Of a DNA stretch of 37,258 bases, positions 8,259 to 17,043 are shown in pieces. Where the stretch lies: positions 1-37,258 of the forward strand of contig JAAXZN010000065.1 in the NCBI GenBank assembly GCA_012719855.1. The letters are read 5' to 3'. The DNA is from Serratia liquefaciens (GTDB lineage Bacteria > Pseudomonadota > Gammaproteobacteria > Enterobacterales > Enterobacteriaceae). Positions within the stretch are counted from its first letter, which is position 1. Each line of letters begins with the position of its first letter. The notes under the pieces were generated by a model that ran no database searches, was not told where the DNA came from, and saw only the letters and a list, made by a program, of their open reading frames with translations. Made by a program: the position numbers and the translations under genes.

Positions 8259-9491
8259 ATGTTTGGTTGGACACCGCTGCAACGCAATGCAGCCATCGCC
8301 AGCTTTTCAAGCTGGACGCTTGATGCTTTCGATTTCTTCGTGCTGGTCTTTCTGCTCAGCGATATCGCGCAATCTTTCCATGTCGGCATGGAGGAGGTCA
8401 CGCTGGCGATCCTGCTGACGCTGGCGGTACGACCGATCGGCGCGCTGATCTTTGGCCGTGCGGCGGAAAAATATGGCCGCAAACCGATTTTGATGCTGAA
8501 TATCGTGTTCTTCTCGGTGTTTGAACTGCTGTCCGCGGCGGCACCTTCGTTGACGGTATTCCTGCTGCTGCGGGTATTGTACGGCGTGGCGATGGGCGGG
8601 ATCTGGGGCGTGGCCTCATCGCTGGCGATGGAAACCATCCCCGATCGTTCGCGTGGCCTGATGTCGGGGATTTTCCAGGCCGGTTACCCCTTTGGCTACC
8701 TGTTGGCGGCGGTAGTGTATGGCCTGCTGTTTGAAGTTATCGGTTGGCGCGGCATGTTCGTGATCGGCGCGGCACCCATTTTATTGCTGCCGTTTATTTA
8801 CTACTGCGTGCAGGAGTCGCCGGTGTGGCTGGCAGCCCGAGAACGCAAGGAAAGCAGCGCATTGCTGCCGGTGCTGAAGAGCCATTGGAAGCTGTGCGGC
8901 TACCTGGTGTTGCTGATGGCGGCGTTCAATTTCTTCTCGCACGGCACTCAGGATATGTATCCGGTGTTTTTGAAAGTTCAGCACGGTTTCGACCCTAAAA
9001 CCGTCAGTATCATTGCCATTAGCTACAATATCGCGTCAATTATCGGTGGCGTTTTCTTTGGAGCGCTGTCGGAAAAAATCGGCCGTAAGAAGGCGATCAT
9101 CATTGCCGCCTTGCTGGCGTTGCCGGTGATCCCGCTGTGGGCGTTTTCCAGCGGCTCGCTGATGCTGGGGATTGGCGCATTCCTGATGCAGTTCATGGTA
9201 CAGGGTGCCTGGGGCGTGGTGCCGACTTACCTTACCGAATTGGTACCGGCCAATACCCGTGCGGTACTGCCGGGGTTTGTTTATCAGTTGGGTAATCTGA
9301 TTGCCTCGGTCAACGCCACGCTGCAGGCGACGATAGCGGAACATAACGGCCATAATTACGGGCTGGCAATGGCGATTATCGCCGGTACGGTAGCAATCGT
9401 GATTGCGTTGTTGGTGTTCTTTGGGAAGGACACGCGCGGTAAAGCGATCTCGGGTGCCGTGAAGTCTTCAGGCGTGCAGGCTAACGTTTGA
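8259..9491 (+). CDS. MFS transporter, sialate/lactate (SHS)-like carboxylate:H+ symporter
   Basis: A 410-residue major facilitator protein with about 12 hydrophobic segments. The N-terminus (WTPLQRNAAIASFSSWTLDAFDFF) and the first cytoplasmic loop (GRAAEKYGRKP), repeated in the second half as GALSEKIGRKK, place it near the sialate:H+ / lactate-pyruvate symporter group (NanT/Jen1-like). The TLDAFDFF segment is typical of MFS carriers of organic acids. The substrate cannot be read from sequence. It lies between yifB and ilvL, which are neighbours in E. coli, and no clear terminator separates it from the ilv leader 133 bases downstream. Confidence 0.8.
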   Translation: MFGWTPLQRNAAIASFSSWTLDAFDFFVLVFLLSDIAQSFHVGMEEVTLAILLTLAVRPIGALIFGRAAEKYGRKPILMLNIVFFSVFELLSAAAPSLTVFLLLRVLYGVAMGGIWGVASSLAMETIPDRSRGLMSGIFQAGYPFGYLLAAVVYGLLFEVIGWRGMFVIGAAPILLLPFIYYCVQESPVWLAARERKESSALLPVLKSHWKLCGYLVLLMAAFNFFSHGTQDMYPVFLKVQHGFDPKTVSIIAISYNIASIIGGVFFGALSEKIGRKKAIIIAALLALPVIPLWAFSSGSLMLGIGAFLMQFMVQGAWGVVPTYLTELVPANTRAVLPGFVYQLGNLIASVNATLQATIAEHNGHNYGLAMAIIAGTVAIVIALLVFFGKDTRGKAISGAVKSSGVQANV

Positions 9492-9552
9492 ATACCGGAC
9501 ATTTTGCACGAGGTATGACCAGATTGCGCCGAATAATAACGCAAAAAAAGTG

Positions 9553-9582
9553 TTGTCATGCCGCGCGGGACTATGGTACCTC
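9553..9582 (+). promoter_or_regulatory. Probable ilv operon promoter
   Basis: TTGTCA at 9553-9558 is a good -35. The -10 is weak: GTACCT (9576) or TACCTC (9577) at 17-18 bases. A perfect 5-bp inverted repeat, TACCT/AGGTA, spans 9577-9590. The position, 40-50 bases before ilvL, fits the main ilvGMEDA promoter of enterobacteria. Confidence 0.4.
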
Positions 9583-9624
9583 TGTAGGTATTAGTTCGAA
9601 ACGAGCACAGTGAACAAACCCATT

Positions 9625-9723
9625 ATGAAAGCCTTTGCCCAAGTGATTAGCCTAGTCGTGATTAGCGTGGTGGTGATTATTATCCCACCGTGCGGGGCTG
9701 CACTTGGACGAAGAATGGCTTAG
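9625..9723 (+). CDS. ilvL: ilv operon leader peptide
   Basis: A 32-residue peptide, the length of E. coli IlvL. Its middle, QVISLVVISVVVIIIPPCGA, is a run of the three regulatory amino acids: 6 Val, 5 Ile and 2 Leu in total, one Leu being the rare codon CTA. Ribosome stalling on these codons when charged tRNAs are short prevents formation of the downstream terminator. The ATG at 9625 is assumed by length; an in-frame GTG at 9610 is an alternative. The terminator follows 23 bases after the stop. Confidence 0.95.
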   Translation: MKAFAQVISLVVISVVVIIIPPCGAALGRRMA

Positions 9724-9746
9724 AAAACAAGCCGGAATCGCAAGAG

Positions 9747-9778
9747 AACCCCCGCACCGAAAGGTCCGGGGGTTTTTT
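9747..9778 (+). terminator. ilv attenuator terminator
   Basis: AACCCCCG (9747-9754) pairs with CGGGGGTT (9767-9774), with an inner ACC-GAAA-GGT stem-loop, then TTTTTT. It sits between ilvL and ilvX and is the rho-independent attenuator of the operon. Confidence 0.94.
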
Positions 9779-9812
9779 ATTGGCAAGAGAAAAGTGAAGC
9801 GAGGATAAGAAT

Positions 9813-9863
9813 ATGAATAACAGAACAAAATCCTGCAGTTGTCGAAGTAAGGCGGGGAAATAA
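9813..9863 (+). CDS. ilvX: Small peptide IlvX
   Basis: A 16-residue open reading frame, [16 protein letters not shown], behind GCGAGGATAAG and ending 2 bases before the ilvG start. E. coli has a 16-residue ilvX at exactly this place, also beginning MNN and with the same overall pattern (MNNSTKFCFSRFRTGN). The function is unknown. The close spacing suggests that its translation feeds ribosomes to ilvG. Confidence 0.75.
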   Translation: MNNRTKSCSCRSKAGK

Positions 9864-9865
9864 CT

Positions 9866-11512
9866 ATGAACGGGGCTCAGTGGGTAGTACAAGCATTGCG
9901 TGCGCAGGGAGTTGATAAGGTATTCGGCTATCCAGGTGGCGCAATCATGCCAGTCTACGATGCATTGTATGACGGTGGGGTGGAACACCTACTGTGCCGC
10001 CACGAACAAGGCGCCGCAATGGCTGCCATTGGTTATGCCCGCGCAACCGGCAAAGTCGGCGTTTGTATCGCCACCTCTGGCCCCGGCGCCACCAATTTGA
10101 TCACCGGCCTGGCCGATGCGCTGCTGGATTCGGTTCCGGTAGTGGCCATCACCGGCCAGGTGGGTTCCGCGCTGATTGGCACCGATGCCTTTCAGGAGAT
10201 CGATGTTCTCGGCCTGTCTCTGGCCTGCACCAAACACAGCTTCCTGGTGGAATCACTGGACGCGCTGCCGGGCATCATGGCGGAAGCCTTTGCCATCGCC
10301 TGTAGCGGCCGCCCTGGTCCGGTGCTGATCGACATCCCGAAAGACATCCAACTGGCCCACGGCGAGCTGCATCCGCACCTGGTGCCGGTCGTCGAAGAAC
10401 TACACTACCCGGCAGCAGAGGTAGCGCAGGCCGCCGAGTTGCTGGCACAGGCGCACAAACCGATGTTGTACATCGGCGGCGGTGTAGGCATGGCACAGGC
10501 GGTACCAGCGCTGCGTGAGTTTATCGCGGTGACTCAAATGCCCAACGTTGTCACGCTAAAAGGGTTGGGTGCGGCGGATGCTGCTCACCCGTATTACCTC
10601 GGTATGTTGGGCATGCACGGCACCAAGGGCGCCAACCTGGCGGTGCAGGAGTGCGATCTGCTGATCGCTGTCGGCGCGCGTTTCGACGACCGCGTGACCG
10701 GGAAACTGAATGCTTTCGCGCCGCATGCCAAGGTGATCCACATGGATATCGATCCGGCGGAAATGAGCAAATTGCGCCAGGCGCACGTTGCGCTGGAGGG
10801 CGATTTGAAGGCCTTGCTGCCGGCGTTGCAGCAGCCGCTGAAGATTGACGCTTGGCAGCAGCGGGTGGCTGAGCTGAAGGAAACCCACACCTGGCGTTAT
10901 GATCATCCGGGCCAGCCGATCTACGCGCCGCTGTTGTTGAAACAGCTGTCCGAACGCAAGCCGGCCAACAGCGTGGTGACCACCGACGTGGGCCAGCACC
11001 AGATGTGGAGTGCGCAGCACATGACCTTCGAGCGCCCGGAGAATTTCATCACCTCCAGCGGTCTGGGTACTATGGGGTTCGGCGTACCGGCCGCGGTTGG
11101 CGCCCAGATGGCGCGCCCTGAGGATACGGTGATCTGCGTATCGGGCGACGGTTCCTTCATGATGAACGTACAGGAACTGGGCACCATAAAACGCAAACAG
11201 CTGCCGCTGAAAATCGTATTACTGGATAACCAGCGTTTAGGCATGGTTCGCCAATGGCAACAGCTGTTTTTTGACGGGCGTTACAGCGAAACCAACCTCT
11301 CCGATAACCCCGATTTCCTGATGTTGGCCAACGCCTTTGGCATTCCCGGCCAGCGTATCACCCGTAAAGACCAGGTGGCAGACGCGCTCGACGCCTTATT
11401 CAACAGCGAAGGACCTTACCTGCTGCACGTGTCGATCGATGAACTCGAAAACGTCTGGCCGCTGGTGCCGCCGGGTGCCGGTAACGAAACCATGTTGGAG
11501 AAAATCTCATGA
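9866..11512 (+). CDS. ilvG: Acetolactate synthase II, large (catalytic) subunit
   Basis: A 548-residue thiamine-diphosphate enzyme that condenses two pyruvates, or pyruvate with 2-oxobutyrate, in the first common step of valine and isoleucine synthesis. The catalytic glutamate is E47 in RHEQGA; the ThDP-Mg motif begins GDGSFMMN at 427-434 and ends LLDNQ. The reading frame is uninterrupted, unlike E. coli K-12 where ilvG carries a frameshift, so isozyme II, the valine-insensitive type, should be active. It is translationally coupled to ilvM through an ATGATG/TGA overlap. Confidence 0.97.
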   Translation: MNGAQWVVQALRAQGVDKVFGYPGGAIMPVYDALYDGGVEHLLCRHEQGAAMAAIGYARATGKVGVCIATSGPGATNLITGLADALLDSVPVVAITGQVGSALIGTDAFQEIDVLGLSLACTKHSFLVESLDALPGIMAEAFAIACSGRPGPVLIDIPKDIQLAHGELHPHLVPVVEELHYPAAEVAQAAELLAQAHKPMLYIGGGVGMAQAVPALREFIAVTQMPNVVTLKGLGAADAAHPYYLGMLGMHGTKGANLAVQECDLLIAVGARFDDRVTGKLNAFAPHAKVIHMDIDPAEMSKLRQAHVALEGDLKALLPALQQPLKIDAWQQRVAELKETHTWRYDHPGQPIYAPLLLKQLSERKPANSVVTTDVGQHQMWSAQHMTFERPENFITSSGLGTMGFGVPAAVGAQMARPEDTVICVSGDGSFMMNVQELGTIKRKQLPLKIVLLDNQRLGMVRQWQQLFFDGRYSETNLSDNPDFLMLANAFGIPGQRITRKDQVADALDALFNSEGPYLLHVSIDELENVWPLVPPGAGNETMLEKIS

Positions 11513-11766
11513 TGCAGCATCAACTCTCGATCCAGGCCCGTTTTCGCCCTGAAATGTTAGAGCGCGTATTGCGCGTCGTGCGTCACCGCGGCTTTCAGGT
11601 TTGTGCTATGAATATGGTTTCGGCATCAAATACCGACAAGATTAATATTGAATTGACCGTTGCCAGCCAGCGTCCGGTGGATCTACTGTCATCTCAGTTG
11701 AGCAAACTGATGGACGTCTCCTGCGTTGAGATCCAACAGCAAACATCACAACAAATAAGCGCCTGA
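11509..11766 (+). CDS. ilvM: Acetolactate synthase II, small subunit
   Basis: An 85-residue ACT-domain subunit that activates and stabilises IlvG. The stretch [20 protein letters not shown] and the segment INIELTVAS match E. coli IlvM closely. The start overlaps the ilvG stop and is preceded by GGAGAAAA at the end of ilvG, so the subunits are made together. The C-terminus, [10 protein letters not shown], also resembles the E. coli protein. Confidence 0.95.
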   Translation: MMQHQLSIQARFRPEMLERVLRVVRHRGFQVCAMNMVSASNTDKINIELTVASQRPVDLLSSQLSKLMDVSCVEIQQQTSQQISA

Positions 11767-11788
11767 TGCGTGAGAAGGATAAAGAATA

Positions 11789-12715
11789 ATGACGAAGAAA
11801 GCCGATTACATTTGGTTCAATGGTGAGATGGTTCCCTGGGCTGACGCCAAAGTGCACGTGATGTCGCATGCGCTGCACTACGGCACTTCGGTGTTTGAAG
11901 GCGTTCGTTGCTATGACTCGCATAAAGGCCCGGTGGTGTTCCGTCACCGCGAGCATATGCAACGCCTGCACGACTCGGCAAAAATCTACCGCATGCCGGT
12001 ATCGCAAAGCGTTGATGAGCTGATGGAGGCCTGCCGCGCTACGCTGCGTAAAAACAATCTGGTCAGCGCTTATATTCGTCCGCTGGTGTTTGTGGGCGAC
12101 GTCGGCATGGGGGTTAACCCGCCGGCCGGATACAAGACAGACGTGATTATCGCGGCGTTTCCTTGGGGCGCGTACCTGGGTGAAGAGGCGCTGGAGCAAG
12201 GCATCGATGCGATGGTTTCGTCCTGGCACCGCGTGGCGCCAAATACCATCCCAACCGCGGCCAAAGCCGGCGGTAACTACCTTTCCTCCCTGCTGGTGGG
12301 CAGCGAAGCGCGCCGCCACGGTTACCAGGAAGGGATTGCGCTCGACGTACACGGTTATATTTCCGAAGGGGCAGGCGAGAACCTGTTTGAAGTGAAAGAC
12401 GGCGTGTTGTTCACTCCGCCGTTCACCTCTTCCGCACTGCCGGGCATTACCCGCGACGCCATCATCAAGCTGGCGAAAGACATGGGCTTCGAAGTGCGTG
12501 AGCAGGTGCTGTCCCGCGAGTCGCTGTACCTGGCCGACGAGGTGTTCATGTCCGGCACCGCGGCGGAAATCACCCCGGTGCGCAGCGTCGACGGCATCCA
12601 GGTCGGCATTGGCAAATGCGGCCCGGTGACCAAACAAATTCAACAGGCGTTCTTTGGCCTGTTTACCGGCAAGACCGAAGACAAATACGGCTGGCTGGAT
12701 CCGGTAAACCCATAA
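11789..12715 (+). CDS. ilvE: Branched-chain amino acid aminotransferase
   Basis: A class IV PLP aminotransferase of 308 residues that makes the final transfer to valine, isoleucine and leucine. The PLP lysine is K159 in TAAKAGGNYLSS; the substrate loop HYGTSVFEGVRCY and the phosphate-binding region near SGTAAEITPV are present. AAGGAT lies 8 bases before the ATG. It is third in the enzyme operon, 22 bases after ilvM. Confidence 0.97.
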   Translation: MTKKADYIWFNGEMVPWADAKVHVMSHALHYGTSVFEGVRCYDSHKGPVVFRHREHMQRLHDSAKIYRMPVSQSVDELMEACRATLRKNNLVSAYIRPLVFVGDVGMGVNPPAGYKTDVIIAAFPWGAYLGEEALEQGIDAMVSSWHRVAPNTIPTAAKAGGNYLSSLLVGSEARRHGYQEGIALDVHGYISEGAGENLFEVKDGVLFTPPFTSSALPGITRDAIIKLAKDMGFEVREQVLSRESLYLADEVFMSGTAAEITPVRSVDGIQVGIGKCGPVTKQIQQAFFGLFTGKTEDKYGWLDPVNP

Positions 12716-12763
12716 ATAACGACGTTACCTGTTAGGGTAAAACGACAGACAGACAAGAATATC

Positions 12764-12785
12764 CAGGCGGTTCGTTCGCCGCCTG
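12764..12785 (+). other. Hairpin in the ilvE-ilvD gap
   Basis: CAGGCGG (12764-12770) pairs with CCGCCTG (12779-12785) around an 8-base loop. No T-run follows, so it is more likely an RNA processing or stability element than a terminator. Confidence 0.5.
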
Positions 12786-12811
12786 TAATAAATACATTTG
12801 GAGTGAAGAGC

Positions 12812-14662
12812 ATGCCTAAGTACCGTTCCGCCACCACCACCCACGGCCGCAACATGGCGGGTGCCCGCGCATTATGGCGCGCGACCGGAATGACCGACGA
12901 CGATTTTGGCAAACCCATTATTGCGGTGGTCAACTCATTTACCCAGTTCGTTCCGGGCCATGTGCATCTGCGTGATTTGGGCAAGCTGGTCGCAGAACAG
13001 ATCGAAGCCTCAGGCGGTGTTGCCAAAGAGTTCAACACCATTGCGGTGGATGACGGTATCGCCATGGGCCACGGCGGCATGCTCTATTCCCTGCCGTCAC
13101 GCGAACTGATCGCCGACTCGGTTGAATACATGGTGAATGCCCACTGCGCGGACGCGATGGTGTGCATTTCCAACTGCGACAAAATCACCCCGGGCATGCT
13201 GATGGCGTCATTGCGCCTGAACATTCCGGTGATTTTCGTTTCCGGCGGCCCGATGGAGGCTGGTAAAACCAAGCTCTCCAATCAAATCATCAAGCTGGAT
13301 CTGGTTGACGCAATGATCCAGGGGGCTAACCCGAACGTCAGCGATGCCGACAGCGAACAAATCGAACGCTCCGCCTGCCCGACCTGTGGCTCCTGTTCCG
13401 GTATGTTCACCGCCAACTCGATGAACTGCCTGACCGAAGCGCTGGGCCTGTCGCAGCCGGGCAACGGCTCGCTGCTGGCGACCCATGCCGACCGTAAGGA
13501 TCTGTTCCTCAACGCCGGCAAACGCATCGTTGCCCTGACCAAACGTTATTACGAACAGGACGATGAAAGCGCACTGCCGCGCAGCATCGCCAACAAGGCG
13601 GCGTTTGAAAACGCCATGACGCTGGACATCGCCATGGGCGGCTCGACCAACACCGTGCTGCACCTGCTGGCTGCGGCGCAGGAGGGCGAAATTGATTTCA
13701 CCATGGAAGATATCGACCGCCTGTCACGCAAGGTGCCGCACCTGTGTAAAGTGGCACCAAGCACCCCGAAATACCATATGGAAGACGTGCACCGTGCCGG
13801 TGGCGTGCTGGCCATCCTCGGTGAGCTGGATCGCGCAGGCCTGTTGAACCGCGATGTGAACAACATACTGGGCCTGACCCTGCCGCAGACGCTGGAGCGG
13901 TACGACATCATGCTGACCAAGGATGAGGCGGTGAAAAAAATGTTCCGCGCCGGCCCGGCGGGTATTCGTACCACCCAGGCGTTCTCGCAGGACTGCCGCT
14001 GGGATACGCTGGACGATGATCGCGCAGAGGGCTGTATCCGCTCGCTGGAAAATGCGTTCAGCCAGGATGGCGGCCTGGCCGTGCTGTACGGCAACATGGC
14101 GCAGGATGGCAGCATCGTGAAAACCGCCGGCGTCGACAAAGACAACCTGATTTTCCGCGGCCCGGCCAAAGTGTACGAAAGCCAGGACTCGGCGGTGGAA
14201 GCTATCCTCGGCGGCAAAGTGGTTGCCGGTGACGTGGTGGTGATCCGCTACGAAGGGCCGAAAGGCGGGCCGGGCATGCAGGAAATGCTGTATCCCACCA
14301 CCTACCTGAAATCCATGGGCCTGGGAAAAGCCTGTGCGTTGATCACCGACGGGCGTTTTTCCGGCGGCACTTCGGGCCTGTCTATCGGCCACGTTTCTCC
14401 GGAAGCGGGCAGCGGCGGCCTGATTGCGCTGATCGAAGATGGCGACATGATCGACATCGATATTCCAAAACGCAGCATGGTGCTGGACGTTTCGGACAGT
14501 GAACTGGCGGCTCGCCGCGAAGTTGAGCTGGCGCGAGGCGATCGCGCCTGGACACCGAAAAATCGCGAGCGTCAGGTTTCCTTGGCGCTGCGTGCCTATG
14601 CCATGTTGGCGACCAGCGCCGACAAAGGTGCCGTACGCGACAAGAGCAAGCTGGGAGGCTAA
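12812..14662 (+). CDS. ilvD: Dihydroxy-acid dehydratase
   Basis: A 616-residue iron-sulfur dehydratase that converts dihydroxy acids to 2-oxo acids in valine and isoleucine synthesis. Cluster cysteines are seen in [12 protein letters not shown] (C118, C122) and [15 protein letters not shown] (C189, C192, C195), and the C-terminal part has [20 protein letters not shown]. The start at 12812 is chosen by GGAG with 8-base spacing and by the E. coli length; an in-frame GTG at 12803 overlaps the ribosome site. Confidence 0.97.
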   Translation: MPKYRSATTTHGRNMAGARALWRATGMTDDDFGKPIIAVVNSFTQFVPGHVHLRDLGKLVAEQIEASGGVAKEFNTIAVDDGIAMGHGGMLYSLPSRELIADSVEYMVNAHCADAMVCISNCDKITPGMLMASLRLNIPVIFVSGGPMEAGKTKLSNQIIKLDLVDAMIQGANPNVSDADSEQIERSACPTCGSCSGMFTANSMNCLTEALGLSQPGNGSLLATHADRKDLFLNAGKRIVALTKRYYEQDDESALPRSIANKAAFENAMTLDIAMGGSTNTVLHLLAAAQEGEIDFTMEDIDRLSRKVPHLCKVAPSTPKYHMEDVHRAGGVLAILGELDRAGLLNRDVNNILGLTLPQTLERYDIMLTKDEAVKKMFRAGPAGIRTTQAFSQDCRWDTLDDDRAEGCIRSLENAFSQDGGLAVLYGNMAQDGSIVKTAGVDKDNLIFRGPAKVYESQDSAVEAILGGKVVAGDVVVIRYEGPKGGPGMQEMLYPTTYLKSMGLGKACALITDGRFSGGTSGLSIGHVSPEAGSGGLIALIEDGDMIDIDIPKRSMVLDVSDSELAARREVELARGDRAWTPKNRERQVSLALRAYAMLATSADKGAVRDKSKLGG

Positions 14663-14667
14663 GCATC

Positions 14668-16212
14668 ATGGCGGTATCGCAACCCCTACCCGATGCCCCC
14701 TGTGGCGCGGAGTATTTGCGAGCGGTGCTCCGCTCGCCGGTGTACGAGGTGGCTCAGGTCACCCCGTTGCAGGCCATGAGCAAAATTTCTTCGCGCCTTG
14801 GCAACACCATTCTGGTGAAGCGTGAAGATCGTCAGCCGGTGCACAGCTTCAAGCTGCGCGGGGCCTATGCCATGATCGCCAGCCTGAACGAAGAGCAAAA
14901 AGCGCGCGGCGTGGTGACGGCTTCGGCCGGCAACCATGCGCAGGGCGTGGCTTACTCCGGTAAACGGCTGGGGATCAAAACGCTGATCGTCATGCCGGTG
15001 TCCACCGCAGACATCAAAGTGGATGCGGTGCGCGGCTTTGGCGGCGAAGTGCTGCTGCACGGCGCCAACTTTGACGAAGCCAAGGCCAGGGCGATTGAGC
15101 TCTCGCACAAGCAGGGCATGACCTTCGTTCCGCCGTTCGATCACCCGACGGTGATTGCCGGGCAGGGCACGTTGGCGATGGAGCTGCTGCAACAGGACGC
15201 GCATCTCGACCGGGTGTTCGTCCCGGTGGGCGGCGGCGGTCTGGCGGCCGGCGTGGCGGTGTTAATCAAACAGCTGATGCCGCAGATCAAAGTGATCGGC
15301 GTAGAGGCGGAAGACTCCGCCTGCCTGCGCGCGGCACTGGATGCCGGGCAGCCGGTGGATCTGGCGCGCGTCGGGCTGTTTGCCGAAGGCGTGGCGGTGA
15401 AGCGCATCGGTGATGAAACCTTCCGCCTGTGCCGGGAATATCTGGACGACGTCATCACCGTCGACAGCGACGCTATCTGCGCGGCGGTCAAAGATTTGTT
15501 TGAAGACGTGCGTGCCATTGCCGAACCCTCAGGCGCGTTGGCACTGGCCGGGCTGAAGAAATACGTTCAGCAGCACAACATCCAGGGCGAGCGCCTGGCG
15601 CACGTGCTGTCCGGTGCCAATCTGAACTTCCACGGCTTGCGTTATGTATCGGAACGCTGCGAATTGGGCGAACAACGTGAGGCCCTGCTGGCAGTGACCA
15701 TTCCTGAGCGGAAGGGCAGCTTCCTGAAGTTTTGCCAACTGCTGGGCGGTCGGTCGGTGACCGAGTTCAACTACCGTTACGCCGATGCGGACAACGCCTG
15801 TATCTTCGTCGGCGTCCGCCTGACGCGTGGCCATGCCGAACGTCTGGAAATCATCGATGAACTGAACGCCGACGGTTATCAGGTGGTGGATCTGTCCGAT
15901 GATGAAATGGCCAAACTGCACGTGCGCTACATGGTGGGTGGGCGTCCTTCGAAACCCCTGCGCGAGCGGTTATACAGCTTCGAGTTTCCGGAGTCGCCGG
16001 GCGCGCTGCTGAAGTTCCTGCAAACCCTGGGCACCCATTGGAACATCTCGCTGTTCCATTACCGCAGCCACGGCACCGACTTTGGCCGCGTGCTGGCCGG
16101 CTTTGAGCTGTCGCAGACTGAACCTGAGTTTGAGCAGCATTTGCAGGCGCTGGGCTATGACTGCCACGATGAAACCGATAACCCGGCGTTCCGCTTCTTT
16201 TTGCAGGGCTAA
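14668..16212 (+). CDS. ilvA: Threonine deaminase (biosynthetic)
   Basis: A PLP enzyme of 514 residues that turns threonine into 2-oxobutyrate, the entry to isoleucine. The PLP lysine is K62 in HSFKLRGAYAM; SAGNHAQGVA and the glycine loop GGGGLAAG are present. From about residue 335 on are two ACT-like regulatory modules (ERKGSFLKFCQLLGG and PESPGALLKFLQTLG) that bind isoleucine and valine. GGGAGG lies 9 bases before the ATG and the gap to ilvD is 5 bases. Confidence 0.97.
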   Translation: MAVSQPLPDAPCGAEYLRAVLRSPVYEVAQVTPLQAMSKISSRLGNTILVKREDRQPVHSFKLRGAYAMIASLNEEQKARGVVTASAGNHAQGVAYSGKRLGIKTLIVMPVSTADIKVDAVRGFGGEVLLHGANFDEAKARAIELSHKQGMTFVPPFDHPTVIAGQGTLAMELLQQDAHLDRVFVPVGGGGLAAGVAVLIKQLMPQIKVIGVEAEDSACLRAALDAGQPVDLARVGLFAEGVAVKRIGDETFRLCREYLDDVITVDSDAICAAVKDLFEDVRAIAEPSGALALAGLKKYVQQHNIQGERLAHVLSGANLNFHGLRYVSERCELGEQREALLAVTIPERKGSFLKFCQLLGGRSVTEFNYRYADADNACIFVGVRLTRGHAERLEIIDELNADGYQVVDLSDDEMAKLHVRYMVGGRPSKPLRERLYSFEFPESPGALLKFLQTLGTHWNISLFHYRSHGTDFGRVLAGFELSQTEPEFEQHLQALGYDCHDETDNPAFRFFLQG

Positions 16213-16233
16213 GGGAACCGACAAGGACGGCGC

Positions 16234-16935
16234 ATGACGGATAAATTTAACGGTTTCAGCCAGCAGGGCCTGAATTTTCTTCAGCAGGTACGGATCGAGA
16301 ACGACAAGGAATGGTTTGAGGGCAACCGCGGCGTTTACGATCGTGAGCTGCTGACGCCGTTCCGCTCGCTGGTGGCTGAGCTTGCCCCGACGATGCTGGC
16401 GATTGATCCGCAGTTTGAAACCCGCCCGGCGATAGGTAAAACGCTGTCGCGCATTCATCGCGATACGCGTTTTTCTCACGATAAATCACGTTATCGCAGC
16501 CGCATGTGGCTGACGTTCAAACGGCCGAGCAAAGACTGGAAGGACGCCCCGGTTTATTTCTTCGAACTGGGGCCGGACATGTGGCGCTACGGGCTGGGTT
16601 ATTACAGTGCCAACAAGCAAACCATGGATCTGTTTCGTCATACGCTGCAACGTCGGCCGCAGCCTTTTCTCGAGGTCGCGGCCTGCTGCCGCCCGCCGTT
16701 CGAGCTGGTGGGGGAAAGCTATAAACGGCCGCTGGTTAAAGAGCAGGCGGCGGACATTGCCACCTGGTATAACCGCAAATCCTTCGCGGTGATGGCTACC
16801 GACAGCCAGATGGAGAGGTTATTCAACGCCGGGCTGACGCAGACGCTGGCGCAAGCTTTCCAGCAGTTGGAGCCGCTTTACCATTGGTTGATGCAGGTAG
16901 AGGCGATGAAACAAGTCGATCCAGCCGATCTCTAA
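16234..16935 (+). CDS. DUF2461 family protein
   Basis: A 233-residue soluble protein of the DUF2461 (TIGR02453) family, whose function is not known. Family features are the early NDKEWFEGNRGVYDREL, the basic RIHRDTRFSHDKSRYRSRMW and the later YYSANKQTMDLFR. It begins 21 bases after ilvA with an AAGGA site, so it is probably read with the ilv operon, although E. coli has no gene here between ilvA and ilvY. No signal peptide or membrane segment is visible. A link to amino acid metabolism is only suggested by position. Confidence 0.85.
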   Translation: MTDKFNGFSQQGLNFLQQVRIENDKEWFEGNRGVYDRELLTPFRSLVAELAPTMLAIDPQFETRPAIGKTLSRIHRDTRFSHDKSRYRSRMWLTFKRPSKDWKDAPVYFFELGPDMWRYGLGYYSANKQTMDLFRHTLQRRPQPFLEVAACCRPPFELVGESYKRPLVKEQAADIATWYNRKSFAVMATDSQMERLFNAGLTQTLAQAFQQLEPLYHWLMQVEAMKQVDPADL

Positions 16936-16936
16936 C

Positions 16937-16993
16937 TACCCGTCGTTTTTCAAGCTGCAGCGTTGTTGGCTGCAACATGAAATCCCTAGGGTA
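16937..16993. repeat. 57-bp palindromic intergenic repeat
   Basis: The ends are imperfect inverted repeats of about 25 bases: TACCCGTCGTTTTTCAAGCT... at the left, and the reverse complement of the right end begins TACCCTAGGGATTTCATGTT; both run on to TGCAGC. It sits between the DUF2461 gene and the convergent ilvY. On the plus strand TTTTT follows directly (16993-16997), so it may act as a terminator. It resembles from memory a common Serratia/Yersinia intergenic repeat with TTCAAGCTGCAG and GGGTA ends. Confidence 0.6.
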
Positions 16994-17043
16994 TTTTTAT
17001 CTCGGCATTGCAAATGATCATGTTTGAAAGCAATGGTTTCGTT

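Noticed and set aside
11642-12643. Long minus-strand open frame (333 codons) opposite ilvM/ilvE
   Set aside because: It is the antisense shadow of well-identified, conserved enzymes; no ribosome site and composition reflects the opposite strand.
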